Shown in pieces: positions 27,332 through 39,828 of a stretch of DNA of 64,000 nt. The notes under the pieces are model-generated. The model was not told where the DNA came from and made no database searches. It saw only the letters and a list, made by a program, of their open reading frames with translations. Each line of letters opens with the position of its first letter. Positions within the stretch are counted from its first letter, which is position 1. A program made the position numbers and the translations under genes. Source of the DNA: Neckera pumila (lineage: Eukaryota; Streptophyta; Bryopsida; Hypnales; Neckeraceae). Location of the stretch: NCBI GenBank assembly GCA_963969595.1, contig OZ018412.1:4032501-4096500 (forward strand), in the 5' to 3' direction.

Positions 27332-28099
27332 ATGGAGTTACAGAGGCATCTCAAGATACTGGGCCTGCTAGTTCTAACAGCCTGGTTCATAATACCCGGC
27401 AGTTCCGCTCAAAATACCAATTTCAGCTTCGCCTCCTTCAGCTCGACCGACAATTTCGAGATGGTGGCCGATGTCCAATACAACGCCAACAACTTGTCCT
27501 TCCTGATGAATTCGATGGGATAGTCCCTCTCCTCCGGCAGTTGCGGCAGGCTGCTGTACAAAGACAAAGTGAAGATGAAAGACACAAGTTCTGGTGCAGT
27601 GGCTTCCTTTCAGACCGCCTTCACATTCTCCATTACGGGTCTCGACTACTGGGGCGACGAAACGGGCTTTCTTCATGCAGACGGACTGGCCTTCACCTTC
27701 GCCAGAAACACCTCCTTGCTGGGCCAATCCCCTGGCTCGTCGTTATGCCTCCTGCAAGAGGTCGACAATGGCCTGGATTCGAATCGCGTCTTCGCAGTCG
27801 AGTTCGACACTTTTCGAAACCTTCCGATTAACGACTCCAGCAACAACCACATCGGCGTCGACCGCAACGGCATGAACTCGACGTGGTCGCATAATCTCTG
27901 TGGAGGTACTATTCCCAACTGCACTTATCTTGTCAACGGTGGATCCTTCACTGCTTGGATCGATTACGATAGTCCATCTCAGAAGCTGGAGGTCTATTTT
28001 GCTAATGGCTCTCTGTACAACAGCATTCCCAGACCTGCGAAGCCTTTGATCGAAGCTCCCAATCTTCGTTTAGATGACATTCTAGACGATTTCATGTAT
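27332..28099 (+). pseudogene. L-type lectin receptor-like kinase copy 2, lectin half
   Basis: Signal peptide from ATG 27,332 (GLLVLTAWFIIPGSS), then the legume-lectin domain in one frame to 28,099, with GLAFTFARNTSLLG, FAVEFDTF, NNHIGVD and the tail LRLDDILDDFMY. One in-frame TAG at 27,521-27,523 lies where copy 1 has a TCC serine codon. The lectin domain lacks the frameshifts of copy 1. The frame is then cut by the insertion at 28,100, in the family's terminal motif (usually YVGFSAxTG). The rest of this receptor is at 56,410-58,051 on the same strand. A secreted lectin domain might still be made if the TAG were bypassed, but this is speculation. Confidence 0.88.
28096..28099. repeat. Target-site duplication GTAT, left
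   Basis: GTAT directly precedes the left inverted repeat and is found again at 56,410-56,413 directly after the right one. Copy 1 has a single GTAT at the homologous place. A 6 bp reading (TGTATA/TGTATG) with one mutation is possible but less simple. Confidence 0.75.
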
Positions 28100-28130
28100 A
28101 TGGCATATTTCATTAAAATGGCGGTATTCC
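28100..28130 (+). repeat. Left terminal inverted repeat of the giant element
   Basis: Begins ATGGCATATTTCATTAAAAT and ends GGCGGTATTCC. It pairs with 56,379-56,409; the only mismatch is at position 13 (A against G). Confidence 0.88.
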
Positions 28131-28131
28131 A

Positions 28132-28227
28132 TGTGCCATTTTGACGGTGTGCCATTTTGACGGTGTGTCATTTTGACGGTGTGCTATTTTGATCGCTTGT
28201 CATTTTGACAATGTGCCATTTTGACGG
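28132..28227 (+). repeat. Subterminal 16-bp tandem repeat, six units
   Basis: Six consecutive 16-mers with consensus TGTGCCATTTTGACGG, directly inside the left inverted repeat. The core GCCATTTTRACG also occurs in both terminal repeats (as its complement at the left) and next to the right terminus (GCCATTTTAAAGG at about 56,368). Clusters of a shared motif at transposon ends are typical transposase-binding sites; that function is inferred. Confidence 0.85.
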
Positions 28228-28839
28228 CAAGGACTTTTGCGATGTTTTCGATGTGTGCCAATCAAGTTGTTGGTCAAATGCCATTGTTGTATGTCATCAA
28301 TTGTTGCACGTAGATGAGTGCATGAATTTTCCTATATGATTTGCAAGTGATGCCTTGATGGTGGCCATAGATGCAGTTAGCCCAAGTTATTTGGATTTTG
28401 TAGAATGTAGAATGTTCATAGAATGTGGAAGTTATTGAGTCAGGTTTTTCTTTTGCTCCCTGCATGGGAAGGGATGCGTTTGGTGTCGTTGTTATTATAG
28501 GAAGAAGTGTAGGTGGATGGATGTCATTGTGTACTATTCTTGAGCTCGAGAGCGACAAATATGAAGTTCAAATATGGCCCTTTTGAATGGACAAAAAATG
28601 AAAGGAAAAAAGCTAGGTTTGTATTTTGTGGAGAATGAAGTGCTTAGTACAGATATTGCTTAGTGTGGAGGACATGCTTGCTACTGTCTACAAAGAAGCT
28701 CAACAATCACAAGCGATATTCATGCTATGAAGCAAGTGATTACAATCTGTACTACTGTAAGTATAGATTTAACTTCTATAGCATGTACCCAGTGGCAAGG
28801 CCGACAGAGGTGATGATTTTTGCAGAAAATTCATACTTC

Positions 28840-31800
28840 TCAGCCTTGTTGTTCTTCCTCTGCAATGCGACGTAAATTATCCACCGCAAATTGCACTTGT
28901 TGTCGAGGTGCCACAAAACTGGCCCCGTTGTTCTTCTTCGGTTTTCAAGATGCCATAATGGCATCCGTTGAAATGTAGTCAGGATGTTCTGCCCTGTTGT
29001 CAATCTTCCATTTGAAATTGGTCCTTGTATCCCACCCTTTGTACAGTTGTCCCACGTGCTTTGCTGTTCCGCATGGTATGAGCCATTGCACTAGAACTTC
29101 ACGAAAGTGTTAAGCTTCGGGGTCAAATTCAGGATTCGACATTGCTTTACCAAGCCACACGGGTTCAGGACAATTCTTCGCTGCTCTCACAAATACATAG
29201 AAATCTTCCCGGATATCGGTGGCCACGTTGTATGCTCGTGGTGGCCTACCTTCGAGAATGCCTATGTACGGGTCTTCTAGGTCGAGTTCTTCTCGGGAGC
29301 GTCCGTCTTGCATGAGGTCTGTCGTGAAATCCCCTGGTTGTCGAGTTTGAGGCCAAAATCTGTCATTCAACTCCGTGGATAGTGGGGCGTCTTCTTCCAC
29401 GCTTTTACGGATGGCATTTCTCACGTCGGTCCAATATGTCACCAATTGTGACATGTGCGCCTTGTACTCAGTCGTCCCGTCTTCTTTTGATATGTCGGTC
29501 CAGTGTTTAATGTATTCGTCCAAGCCACGCTCAATCTCTGCTTGGTTAGTCATTTTATTGGGTTTCACGTGATGGGGATCACCTTTGGGAAGTAGAGGTT
29601 TGTGATTGGCATCTTCCTTCCATAACTTCACTCCGTTTTTGGGCAACCACGTAGTGTCGGTACATGCTAATTTGTATTGCATGATTGGCTAGCCATTGTC
29701 GTCCATGAAGAATTTGTATTGCCTTCCTTTCGAGTGACCCACGAGTTGTTTCTTGTTCATCCCAATATAAGGTTTCATGAATGCCTTAAAATCAGGCACT
29801 TCTTCTATGAGGTGAGGAATGAACGGAACTTCTTTGATTTCCATGTACGATTGCATCAGCAATGGCAAGGTTGGGTGGTCTTTCTCGCGGAGCGCCATGC
29901 TCCACCGCCCGAACGATGCGTCGATGTCGTCGTGTGTGTGCCCCACTATCATGAACAATACCACCACTTCTTTCACGATCCGCCTTGCAACTAAGAGGGA
30001 CCAGAAACAAAACACATACCTGTTTTTGTTTTCCCTCCACGAGTTGTCCATTTGAATGTGTAACACTGGTGGCAATGGGAGAGGTTCGATTGGTTGGGAA
30101 GGAACGTTTCGCAAGGAATTGATACAGATCTCACTACCCTTGAGTAACGCGCGATACAACTCTGTGCTCCCGGCCCTTGCAAATAATGAGCGGGAGGACT
30201 TCACAGGGGGGGCTTCCAAATCTCGCAAAAGTTTGGCGATTGATCCTATACTGAAGTTGCTGTTGTTCGGGAACACATCCAAACTGTAGTGTGCATATTT
30301 GTCGTCCCCGTGTCCATGTGTAAACATTCCCGTCACTTTGACGGGGAGTTTCATGAATCCATCTAGCGCCTTCGTTTTCCATGCTAGTGAAGGACATGCT
30401 GTTTTTGAATGGTCCATTTTGTCATGCATGATGGATAACAGTTGGGATGGTCGCAATTTGGATAACCATCTACTATGGTAGTACGCATGGCGACAGGCTT
30501 CTTGAAGAAACAAGTGCTTCTCAAAACGCCTCTGAATTCGTTGATAGTCTTCTGATCCTAGTGCAAATGATGCACGTAACTGCTTTAAGTTGTCACAAAT
30601 GCTACATCTTGCAAAGGAGTCTCCTTTTCCTTTGATGACGTATTCTGAGAAGTGTTTTTTCCGAACTTTACTGAAGCAAGGTTGTGATAGTGGTGACAGT
30701 CCGAGTTGCTCGTTGGCCTGCAAACAAGGCAAAGCGCAGCGGCATTACTTTTGGAACGTTTACAAGGGATATTCTAGGTTGCTATTGACTTGACTTCTGT
30801 TATGTTCATACGACGTCCCACCTATGATTCCATAATATGTTTGTCATATTGCAATTGATGAACGATTCTTACCTCATTCACAGTTGCCAGTAATTGATTC
30901 CATTCCGTCCCGGCTGGGAGAACTCTTAGGTTCACTTTCTCGCCGCTGGGCAAAGTGCGTGACAAATGGGGCATGTGGTCAGCCTTGGCTTCCAATAGTG
31001 ACCGCAAAGTCTCGATGGCTTGAGCGGTTGCTACCCTTGTCTTCGTTCTATTACAATTCCCATGGGGAGCACCTTTCATGTCAGCTTTTGCCTTTGCTTT
31101 ATATCTCTCAAATGTGCGGAGAGGGACGTTGTGAAGAATCCTCCATGCCTTTGTACAGATGTTTATGCCCTCCACGGTAATGAGGTCTTTTCCCCTTCCC
31201 ACTTTCTCGTGCGTTGCCTTGTGGACATCCAAATTTTTGGTGGACTTGATTTGAAAAGTTTGTAGGTGCATTTCAGTGCGCAATGTGCGAACCGTGGTAG
31301 GATTGAATTTGAAGGTACATTCTCTGTCGCAGCAACGTTGTAGACAGGCACGTGCAACGTTGTCTCCTGATAACAACTTTGTCGCTTTATCTACCAAGGC
31401 GGGGATACGAGCTCTCCTCTCATAGCGATATTGTCACTTGGTCACTCTTTTCCGACTTCCCTCGAACTCCTTATGGATGGCATCTCGTTTGCGAGCATGA
31501 TCGTAGATACTGACATATCCAGTATTGCCGTGGTACAACAATTGCCGCATGGGCCAACGCAAACATGTGTCCGCGACGCTTGGATCCCCATCGTGCACAT
31601 CCAACACAACGATGCCGACATCATCTTCCCCCAATCGATTTTGCCTGTCCACACAAGCGTTTGGATTCGTAGTGATTATAATCACTTCGGCAAAATTGGA
31701 ACCATCAGCTCGTTTTGCAAGTAGAGCCTTGCCAGACCATTCGTCGCGGTCAATGCCCTCACAGTTGGGAATGGGATTAGTGTCGACGTCTGACCCAAGG

Positions 31801-31844
31801 AATTCCTCCATGTCAACATCCTCCTCTTCAAATTCTAGGAATCC
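28840..31844 (-). pseudogene. DUF7869-like DDE transposase, coding exons with four stops
   Basis: Probable transposase of the surrounding element, next to its left end and reading outwards. Exon 30,873-31,844: acidic N-terminus, then a cysteine cluster (CLQRCCDREC). A phase-0 intron at 30,718-30,872 has GTAAGA and TTTGCAG borders. Exon 28,840-30,717: ARCSICDNL cysteine pair, HDKMDHSKTACP, LHIQMDNSWRENKNR and VGHTHDDIDASFGR. The last three look like the three acidic stations of an RNase-H-fold DDE enzyme, and the QMDN...ENKNR / GHTHDDID pair is the pattern I associate with DUF7869 proteins of plants and protists. A C-terminal reader-like segment ends PVWLGKA...VLVQWLIP. In-frame stops: TGA 31,434-31,436, TAG 29,689-29,691, TAA 29,110-29,112, TGA 28,945-28,947; the frame resumes unchanged after each. 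The likely true stop is at 28,840-28,842. Family assignment is from memory of the motif. Confidence 0.75.
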
Positions 31845-34800
31845 CTGTACATTCAACATTCCAAGAGTACTAACAATTATTTGACATGGACTTTCAAATT
31901 GGTACGTTGCCATCCCGCAGAGATCACTATCAATTTTTGGAAGACTACAAGAGTTAAGAAATAGGATTCATTTAATTTCAGGAAAGAAAATTTATATAAT
32001 ATTTTGGGCTTACACAAAATACCTACGGTGAACGGTGGTTGAAAAATTAGTACTAAAATGTAGTGTACATGTAAGACATTAGAAAGAAGGGGCAAAAACT
32101 GTAACAATGCATGAATAGGGAGGCCAACATTTTTGTACATTAGAATCACATTTGTATGATCCTATACGAAATGATTTTCGGATATGTATCTCCTAATTTA
32201 GAAATTCTTGTTCGTCAGTTGGATGATTAATTTTTTGAAGTCCGTTATATAAAATATTGAAAATTTAGGAAATATTACGAATATCAAAGCTAAACTACGT
32301 TTTAAGAAATTCAAAGTCAACCAAATCATGGTTACGTATTAGCAAGGTGACACATCCCAGACAAAACATCCAGCGTAAGTAAGATTCACATGACAATAAA
32401 GTTTTTGTAGCTATCATCCCTCTTGAACTTTCGAAATAGTTGACCACACTGTTAAATAGCCCTTGTAAATGTATTGCTGACCTAACGTGTTCTATATCTA
32501 ATTTCCCTTTCTTTGTCTTTTTATATGTTTTGAATTTCTTCAGTCTCATGGACAATTTTCATTACAAAGAAAAATAATACAAAGAACCAAGGGACCATGA
32601 TCCCGGCGAAGTATACACATTTTTCACATTTGTTTTGCTTTTTTGGATAAGAAGCTATAAACCAAGAGCCAACTCAGAACACCAACCCAAACATGCACAA
32701 TAGCCAAGCCAGAGCACCTTGTAGGATGAAGGTCAGAAGCGATCATAGCTAGGAGTGAATAAAGGGTATAGGACAGAAGCTTAGGCAAAAGACCCCATGT
32801 TCAGGTGAGGAAGATGACCGGTTGACTTTGAATCCCTTCCAATGAACACATTCTCCCCCGAGGGGGAAAAAGGATTGAGCTCACGATGTTTATTTAGTGC
32901 ATCCATTATTAACCCCTAAATGCCCTAAGCTTGTGTGCGGCTTCCTGGAATTTTCTTTCAACTGAACAAAATGCCAACATTTTGATAAGTTGTATTAATT
33001 TTTTGGAAACTGTAATCGTAGAAATTAAAACTGAATATGTTTAGAGATTTCATAGAAAAAGAAAGCAGTATTACTTAAGGAGTTAAAGATCATAAGGCTT
33101 GACCATGAGTGTGCTAAAACTGTAGAAATCATTCAATCTTCATTACACAATTCAAAACTAAGAAGTTGGTGGTTTATAAAATATGACCTTAAAAGGCGAA
33201 ACTTGAATAATCCCATTGAATTGATGGCTTCTTAAAATATACTCAAGTATCTCGAATAAATCTAGTTATAATTTCAGAAAATTTTAATAGATGCCATCTT
33301 CATATTTTGGCCAAGGAGTTTTTAAAAAATCTAACCCAATTGCAAGGAAGAGAAAATAGTATATCAAAACTTTACAGGAAAAAATTTACAGATTGTTTGA
33401 CTCGAATCTCTAGCTGATGTGTACATGGATTTGAATTCATTTTTATTGAGATGATGTGAAATTCTCAATAGTAGTTTTAGGGTGATCAATCTTATTAACC
33501 CTTAAATCTAAAGCTTGTTAGCTTGCTTAGTTGGGAAGAGGAAAAAACAGAAATTGCCTATTCTTGTGAGTTGTTCGAAATTATAATATGAGGAACTTGC
33601 AGACCATTACAGCATGTGGATTGAAAGATTACAATGTTTGATGTGAAAAGATTTTCCATTTGTTCTTGGAAACTACGGTTAGTAGGCTTAGAAGGTTCAA
33701 GTCTCTTGGAGTAAATATTTTGTTGTACACAGACATGAGTATTGTGACAATTCCTAAGTACATGTCAATGATAATTTAGAGAAGCAAGTTTGGTGTCTAG
33801 CTTACTCGGAAACAACCTTCAATGCAAGGAGGTCCAATACAATGGCAATGCAATTCTAATTCTATTATGACTTCCGTAGTCAGTAGATATCCTTATGGAT
33901 TTCCTAAATGACACAAGCATATGGAATCTATTGGGAAAACATTCAAATTTGACTACATATGGCTAGTTAATAGGGCTCCACATCAATAGAAAAGGATTAT
34001 TATTGAAGCCCCTCTAGCATAACCAATAAGGTTTTAGTTTTTTATTTTATTTTTAACAAATGGGAGACCCATAGCATTACGAAACCACCAAGTACACAAC
34101 TACCAAGGTAGAAGGTTGCACAATGAAGAGAGGATGAGCAAAAGAAAAGAAAAGAGAATAGAAAAAACTAAGCAAGGCAAGGGGACCCTCCTTGTTCTAG
34201 CTACTCTGGTTGCCAACACGAGTGGCAAGAATGAGTGACTGCACCCAAACTAAGTAAAACTTGCTCTTCATGGAGTCCGATTGAATTGGACGAAGTTTTG
34301 AGCATGTCTTTGGGCTGTAAGAAACCAACGAGGTTTCACTATTCTCGGGTGTCATTTGGGTACTTCTGACAAGCCACATTGTACTATATATTTGAAAGTC
34401 AAATTCAAAGAGTTGACGCAACATTTTTCAAAAGATGCCTTGGCGCCAAAGGACGGCGAAGAAGTTGGGGAAGAAATAAGGATTCTATTTACACGAAGCT
34501 TGTAAATGTTCACATCTTTTGTCCATTGGACAAACATTTGACCAAAAATTACTTCATTGGATCTTATCCGAATTTTCAGAATTACAATGAATGGACACTT
34601 TGTCTGTACGGGTTACCAATTGTCGCTTGGTCAATCCTAAAATACCCATAGGAATGCTTCCTGCCCATGCTTCCTTCACTGATTTTAACTTCCTCTTACG
34701 ACATATGTCTAGGGGAGAGGAACATTCTGAAACCAACAATCTATGCAATTCGACACTGGAGTTTTATAAATAAGGCAATTGGCGCACGCTTTTCTACGCA

Positions 34801-36444
34801 TTTAACATATTACTTTCTTCCATTTCTCCTATGCTAGAATGTAGATAAACAAAGTACGTATAATCTTTAAATGAAAATTTGACATCGTCATACTATATTC
34901 TTTGAAAAAATTTACATGCTGCAATATAAAGTAATTATACAGAATTTTAAGATCATAATTGAATTGTGCAAACTAACCACTGCAAAGATGATAACATTGC
35001 AATAAGAATAAAATAATCAAGTGAACAATGTAAGTAGAATCTTCACATTTGAAGATGTAGAGCAACGCTAGCGGGTGGTGCTTCCTTATTCATTAATAGG
35101 ACTTCTTAAGAAGACGTGAAATTTATCTGAAGTTCTGTTGTCTGAAGAGTTTCTTCGAATTTCTTAAAAAAGAATCCATTCGATTTCAAAATATTTCGTG
35201 AAAAGAATAAATTATATATAGTAGAAAGTATCCAATGGCTCAGTAAAAACGCAATTGAATTTCTATAATGCTATTCAAAATTGAATTGAGATATTATAGA
35301 AGTCATTGCGGTTTTAGTAGTATGATTAGTAGTCTGACTAGCGGTTGGCGCTTGTTAAGCTACGCATCCATCATTAGCATTGTTAAAATTTGTATGTGTT
35401 AGATAAAATGCAGAACAAATATTTCAATAAATCATCAAATACAAATTACTAAAATCTTTGTGTCATTTCGTTTATAAGTAAGCATATAATGAAATGTACA
35501 ATAGAAATTTATTGAATGATGAGTGAAATATATGCAATGGTGAATGTTGTTAAAGATACACCTTAAATTTTGAATGCAATAGAGTCAATCGTAATACAAA
35601 CAATCGCCATACAAACAATTGCAATCCAAGAAGTTGATGAATTGAAAAGATGAACTTCATAAATTAACTTAATTGTTGTGAAATCCAAAATCACTTCAAC
35701 TGAATAAATTTCTCAAATCATTTGGTAGTAGCAATAAAATTTTGAAATCCTAAAAGCTGTAAAAGCGATATTACAGAGGAGATTGCAAACTACTATATTT
35801 TTGCAAGATAACTGTGAAAATAGCATTTCTATGTATGCATAACTGAAAATAGTTTGACAAAATATTAAAAATCATTATTTCAAAGACTTAAATCATTATC
35901 ATGCATTCTATTCAAATATATCAAAAGTTTACTAATGTGATAAAATGAGTATTACTAATGGTAGCATATAATATTAATAATGGTAACAAGTATAAGGCCC
36001 TATTATTAATGATAGCATTCGTGATATTTCAGGAGTCATCAATTTAATAGTATGATAGGCTCTTAACACTTAATGGACGCAAATCTGACCCTGGAAATTA
36101 TCCTTCATCATTACCGTGTGACATGTACATTAAAAAATCCAAAGGTATCTATTGGAAGTGAAGCTACTGTAGACGATCTCCCCTTTTCACACAAATTTCT
36201 GAGAACGAATAATTGTTGTTCTGTCCTACACCAAACGAACGACTCTGTCATTCATCGACCAGAAAATGGCTGCCGCGACGTTTATAGGTTAAAAACTAGC
36301 ACAAACGCAATTGTTAGAACAGTAGGCTATTTAGAATATGCCCCTCCTAGTACCGACTTAAACAAGGCGTCATCGTAAATGCAATATATTCTGTAAATAC
36401 TATGCGTGAACAAGAATGAACGGAGTGTGAAATGATTAGACTAC
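31845..36444 (-). other. Probable long intron of the transposase gene
   Basis: Donor CAG|GTAGTC at 36,444 and acceptor AATGTACAG| at 31,845, phase 0 on both sides. AT-rich throughout, holding a TTAA-type element from 32,909 and another such terminus at 33,494. The short open frames inside (for example 34,197-34,773 and 36,073-36,378) show no recognisable domain. That this is one intron is inference from the splice sites. Confidence 0.45.
32909..33490. repeat. TTAA-type element, 0.6 kb subfamily, right end unclear
   Basis: Left terminus TTAACCCCTAAATGCCCTAAGC, then GGAATTTTC and AAAATGCCAACATTTTGATAA, as in the complete element at 54,604-55,232. The right terminus could not be recognised; another element in the same orientation starts at about 33,496 (TTAACCCTTAAATC). 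Confidence 0.55.
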
Positions 36445-36477
36445 CTGATCGCCATCGGACTCGCTAGAAGAAGCCAT
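36445..36477 (-). CDS. Probable first coding exon of the transposase gene
   Basis: ATG at 36,477 opens eleven codons (MASSSESDGDQ) ending in CAG before GTAGTC, a textbook small first exon. Phase 0 joins it to the acceptor at 31,845, giving SDGDQ|GFLEFEEEDVD, a smooth Ser/Asp/Glu-rich N-terminus. The alternative is a start at 31,913 (ATGGCAACGTACC), which would read through the acceptor. I prefer the spliced start because both splice sites are strong and the composition matches. The distance of 4.6 kb is swollen by nested repeats. Confidence 0.45.
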
Positions 36478-36756
36478 GCGGATTTAGGGGGAATGAAGGA
36501 TGCCAGACTGCCAAGCGGTTTCTCCGTCCAAAAAGAATTTAAAGCCTTGACAGCCGATGTTACTGGCAAACTGAATGTGCAAGAGATGTGAGGGCTAACT
36601 CCTTGCAGTTACTTCCCAGCTTCCCATTATACCGAGCTTCCTGCATTAGACGACAAGGCAAGCAATGTGAAAACCGTAATGAAAACAATTAAATTGACTG
36701 GCCAAGCATCAACAATGCAAGGAAATGCGATTACAATGTGTGGTAAGAACATAGTC

Positions 36757-37562
36757 TAGGCGGGACGTCCTAGACACTGCGACACGGACGAGCCGGTCCA
36801 TGACAGGAACGTGCCAAACTGAGTAAACATTAGGGTGGGCACCCTAAACCATGCGCTGAAGGACCTCGTTCATGACGACAAGGTGACGTACCAAGAAGAG
36901 TTTAGGGCGGGACGCCCTAGACACTGCGACACAGACGAGCCGGTCCATGATAAGAACGTGCCGGACTGATTGAACATTAGGGTGGCCACCCTAAACCATG
37001 CGCTGAAGGACCCCGTTCATGACGACAAGGTGACGTAACGAGAAGAGTTCAGGGCGGGACGTCCTAGACACTGCGACACGGACGAGCCGGTCCATGACAA
37101 GAACGTGCCGGACTGAGTGAACATTAGGGTGGCCACCCTAAACCATGCGCTGAAGGACCTCGTTCATGACGACAAGGTGACGTACCAAGAAGAGTTTAGG
37201 GCGGGACGCCCTAGACACTACGACACGGACGAGCCGGTCCATGATAAGAACGTGCCGGACTGATTGAACATTAGGGTGGCCACCCTAAACCATGCGCTGA
37301 AGGACCCCGTTCATGACGACAAGGTGACGTAACGAGAAGAGTTCAGGGTGGGACGTCCTAGACACTGCGACACGGAGGAGCCGGTCCATGATAAGAACGT
37401 GCCAGACTGATTGAACATTAGGGTGGCCACCCTAAACCATGCGCTGAAGGACCCCGTTCATGACGACAAGGTGACGTAACAAGAAGAGTTTAGGACGGGA
37501 CGTCCTAGACACTGCGACACGGACGAGCCGGTCCATGACAGGAACGTGCTGGACTGCGTGTA
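36757..37562. repeat. 147-bp tandem repeat array with paired palindromes
   Basis: Five to six units; the same base (the C of CGGGACGTCC, a T in the fifth unit) occurs at 36,761, 36,908, 37,055, 37,202, 37,349 and 37,496, exactly 147 bp apart each time. Each unit holds two dyads: GTTTAGGGCG...CGCCCTAGAC and TTAGGGTGGCCACCCTAA (a perfect 18 bp palindrome), about 73-75 bp apart. The two halves of the unit are recognisably related (palindrome, then a GGTCCATGA or GTTCATGA stretch), so the array looks like a dimerised 73-bp monomer. GC-rich, in contrast to both flanks. Not coding. Confidence 0.9.
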
Positions 37563-37800
37563 GTTTAAGGCGGGCGGCCTAAACCTGCCGGAAGGACTGG
37601 GTTCGTGACAAGAGCGTGCCTTAACGAATACAGTTTAGGGAGGGCACCCTAAACCGTCACAAGGATGACCGCGTTGACGACATGAACGTGCCGAAACAAG
37701 TTCAGGGAGACGTGTCTGAAGCAGTCGTCCGCGATGTATTGATCACAAATCAGAGCGCCCGCTCTAAATTGTCTGAAGAAGACTCTGTGCCGACCACATT
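37563..37800. repeat. Diverged single monomers flanking the 147-bp array
   Basis: At least four further palindrome-bearing monomers of roughly 50-70 bp follow: TTTAAGGCGGGCGGCCTAAA near 37,564, TTTAGGGAGGGCACCCTAAA near 37,633, TTCAGGGAGACGTGTCTGAA near 37,699, and CAGAGCGCCCGCTCTAAA near 37,751. The last matches the palindromes at 44.8-48.1 kb better than those of the array, linking the two sets. Confidence 0.7.
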
Positions 37801-39828
37801 TGATTTCTCATACTGATTTCTATGAACGTAAGACCCATTATGAAGCTGGTTTCAGACTATGAAAGTGCTTTGCATACACAAGAATTAAATCGTTCTATTC
37901 AATGGATCCAAGAATACCAGTAATAATGCAGCTAGTTTCTGTCAAGAGATTCGGACTTTAGTATGTTGAAGTAGAGCAATCAAGGACGTCACGAAAATTC
38001 AGAAACTAACAAATTCAGCAATTCAGTGACAATAAGCAAACTATGAATTCAATTGTTCAGCCCCTGGACAAGATGATTTATGCATCCTGAATATTTCGAC
38101 AAGGATGCTTATGTGAATACTGAATTCAGTCAAAAAGATCTTACAAACCATTGAATTTCAAGTCGATGAACTCCATCATATTCTGGACTGCACCAATTTT
38201 CAAAGAGACAGCTACATTGTGCAATCAAGTGCACTGAATCCAAGTGAGTGACGGCCCCAACTAACGGAGGAATGTTGGAAGTTCAAAATTTCGGGAGTGA
38301 CTCCAATCAAAAAGCAATGCGGATAAACCACAATATGTACAAACCACAATAGGAATGAAACTCACAATGAAATGAACTGCTAAGCAATTCTGCCCATACT
38401 TATATGATGCAGTCGATGCGCACACCAGGTCTTCAATCTCCGGAACTGAGGACGTCTCCACCGAAACTAAAAGACGTCTCCACTGAAGGCAGCCTTTCCT
38501 TCCTGTACGCAAAACAGCAGGCCGATCAAAAACACCAACATCACAAGCAATAAGAATCCGTCCAACTTTGAAATCAAAACAAGAAACGCAAGGAACCATG
38601 GAAAAAAGCAGCGGTTTTGGGTTAGTGTACAGTAAAGTTATGGTACCGGAAGTGGAAGTGGAAGAATTAATCTTCGGCGCGGCAATGCGGTGGTCTACAA
38701 CAACCTTTCACTTCGTCAAACGGGATGCACTGCGAGCAAGGCACAAGGTCATAGCGACAGAGGCAACGGACTCTACGAAGAAAGCAAACTTCGGCCACAG
38801 TTGCATTCCACTTCGTGAAGGCGGTTTAGGTCGGGTCATTTAATGCGCACAGGAATTGCGGCGGCCATTGTCAGGCACTTCCTTGTTAGAAAAAAAAAAA
38901 AATTTGTTTTGGACTTCTTTAAACACATGGACTACAACCTCGCAATCCACCTTTCTTTTTAATTTTAAAAATACCAAAAAAATTGTTATGAAGGGGATTT
39001 TAAAAAAAAAAAAAAAAAAAAAAAATGAAGATAAAAAAAAAATTCCATGAAAAGAAAATTGTCCATGAATGGAATATATATATAAAAATAAAAAAAAATA
39101 AAAAATTAGAACGGAATATTGTCTATGAACGGAATACAAAAAAATATAAAATAAATAAATAAATAAAAATAAAAATAAAATTAAGAAAAAAATATAAAAT
39201 TAAAAAAAATATATATATATATATTTTATTTTTTGTAGACTTTCAACTTATAACTTCAATATAAAAAATTTGAAATTCAAAGTTTGTAGTGTCAAAAAAA
39301 TCAGCAAATGGCGGTCAAAGTCATATGAAATTGCTGGTCAGTGTTCAAAATAAAATTTTATTTTCAACTTTCACTGCTAAATAATATCTTCCAATCTATA
39401 CGGTCAAACTTCATGAAATTTTTACCACATCATCTTTGACAAGTGAAGTATGAAATCCTATGGTTAGATTCTAAATTGTTTTTTTCTTGTGTTCTTGGAT
39501 GAACACAGCCTAAATGGCAGTTTTGGGGGGTTTTCCACATGAAAATGGCCTTGGGAATTTAGGGGTTCAGCTATTTTTGAAGTGTACTTCCGCATCTTTA
39601 ATCAACCTCATATTTCTGGGGTGACCAATTTTATAGATGTGATATGCAAAATGAGAATTGAAAGATTTCCATAGTTGGAATACTCTCATGATTGAACATT
39701 ATCATTTTCCGATTCATAAATTATATTGTTGTATTTTCTTTTCATATGTGGTCCTAACATGTCTAGTTTGAATTTGTACGGTCACGATCGAAAAGAAATT
39801 CGCACAACTTATGAAAATGTTGTTTTAA

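Larger units (their letters stand above)
26470..28099 (+). repeat. Segmental duplication, copy 2, left part
   Basis: Inverted relative of the 5' part of 11,060-15,045. It stops exactly at the left end of the giant element, and its continuation resumes at 56,410. The lengths on both sides of the insertion together equal copy 1 to within a few percent. Confidence 0.85.

Noticed and set aside
36073..36378. 101-codon plus-strand frame as a gene
   Set aside because: No domain, AT-rich codons, and it lies opposite the probable transposase intron just beside its first exon.
36757..37790. CRISPR-like array
   Set aside because: The whole 147-bp unit is repeated, with no unique spacers, in a plant nuclear context.
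38261..38843. Overlapping frames on both strands as genes
   Set aside because: Neither strand shows a motif, splice partner or coding bias strong enough to choose one.
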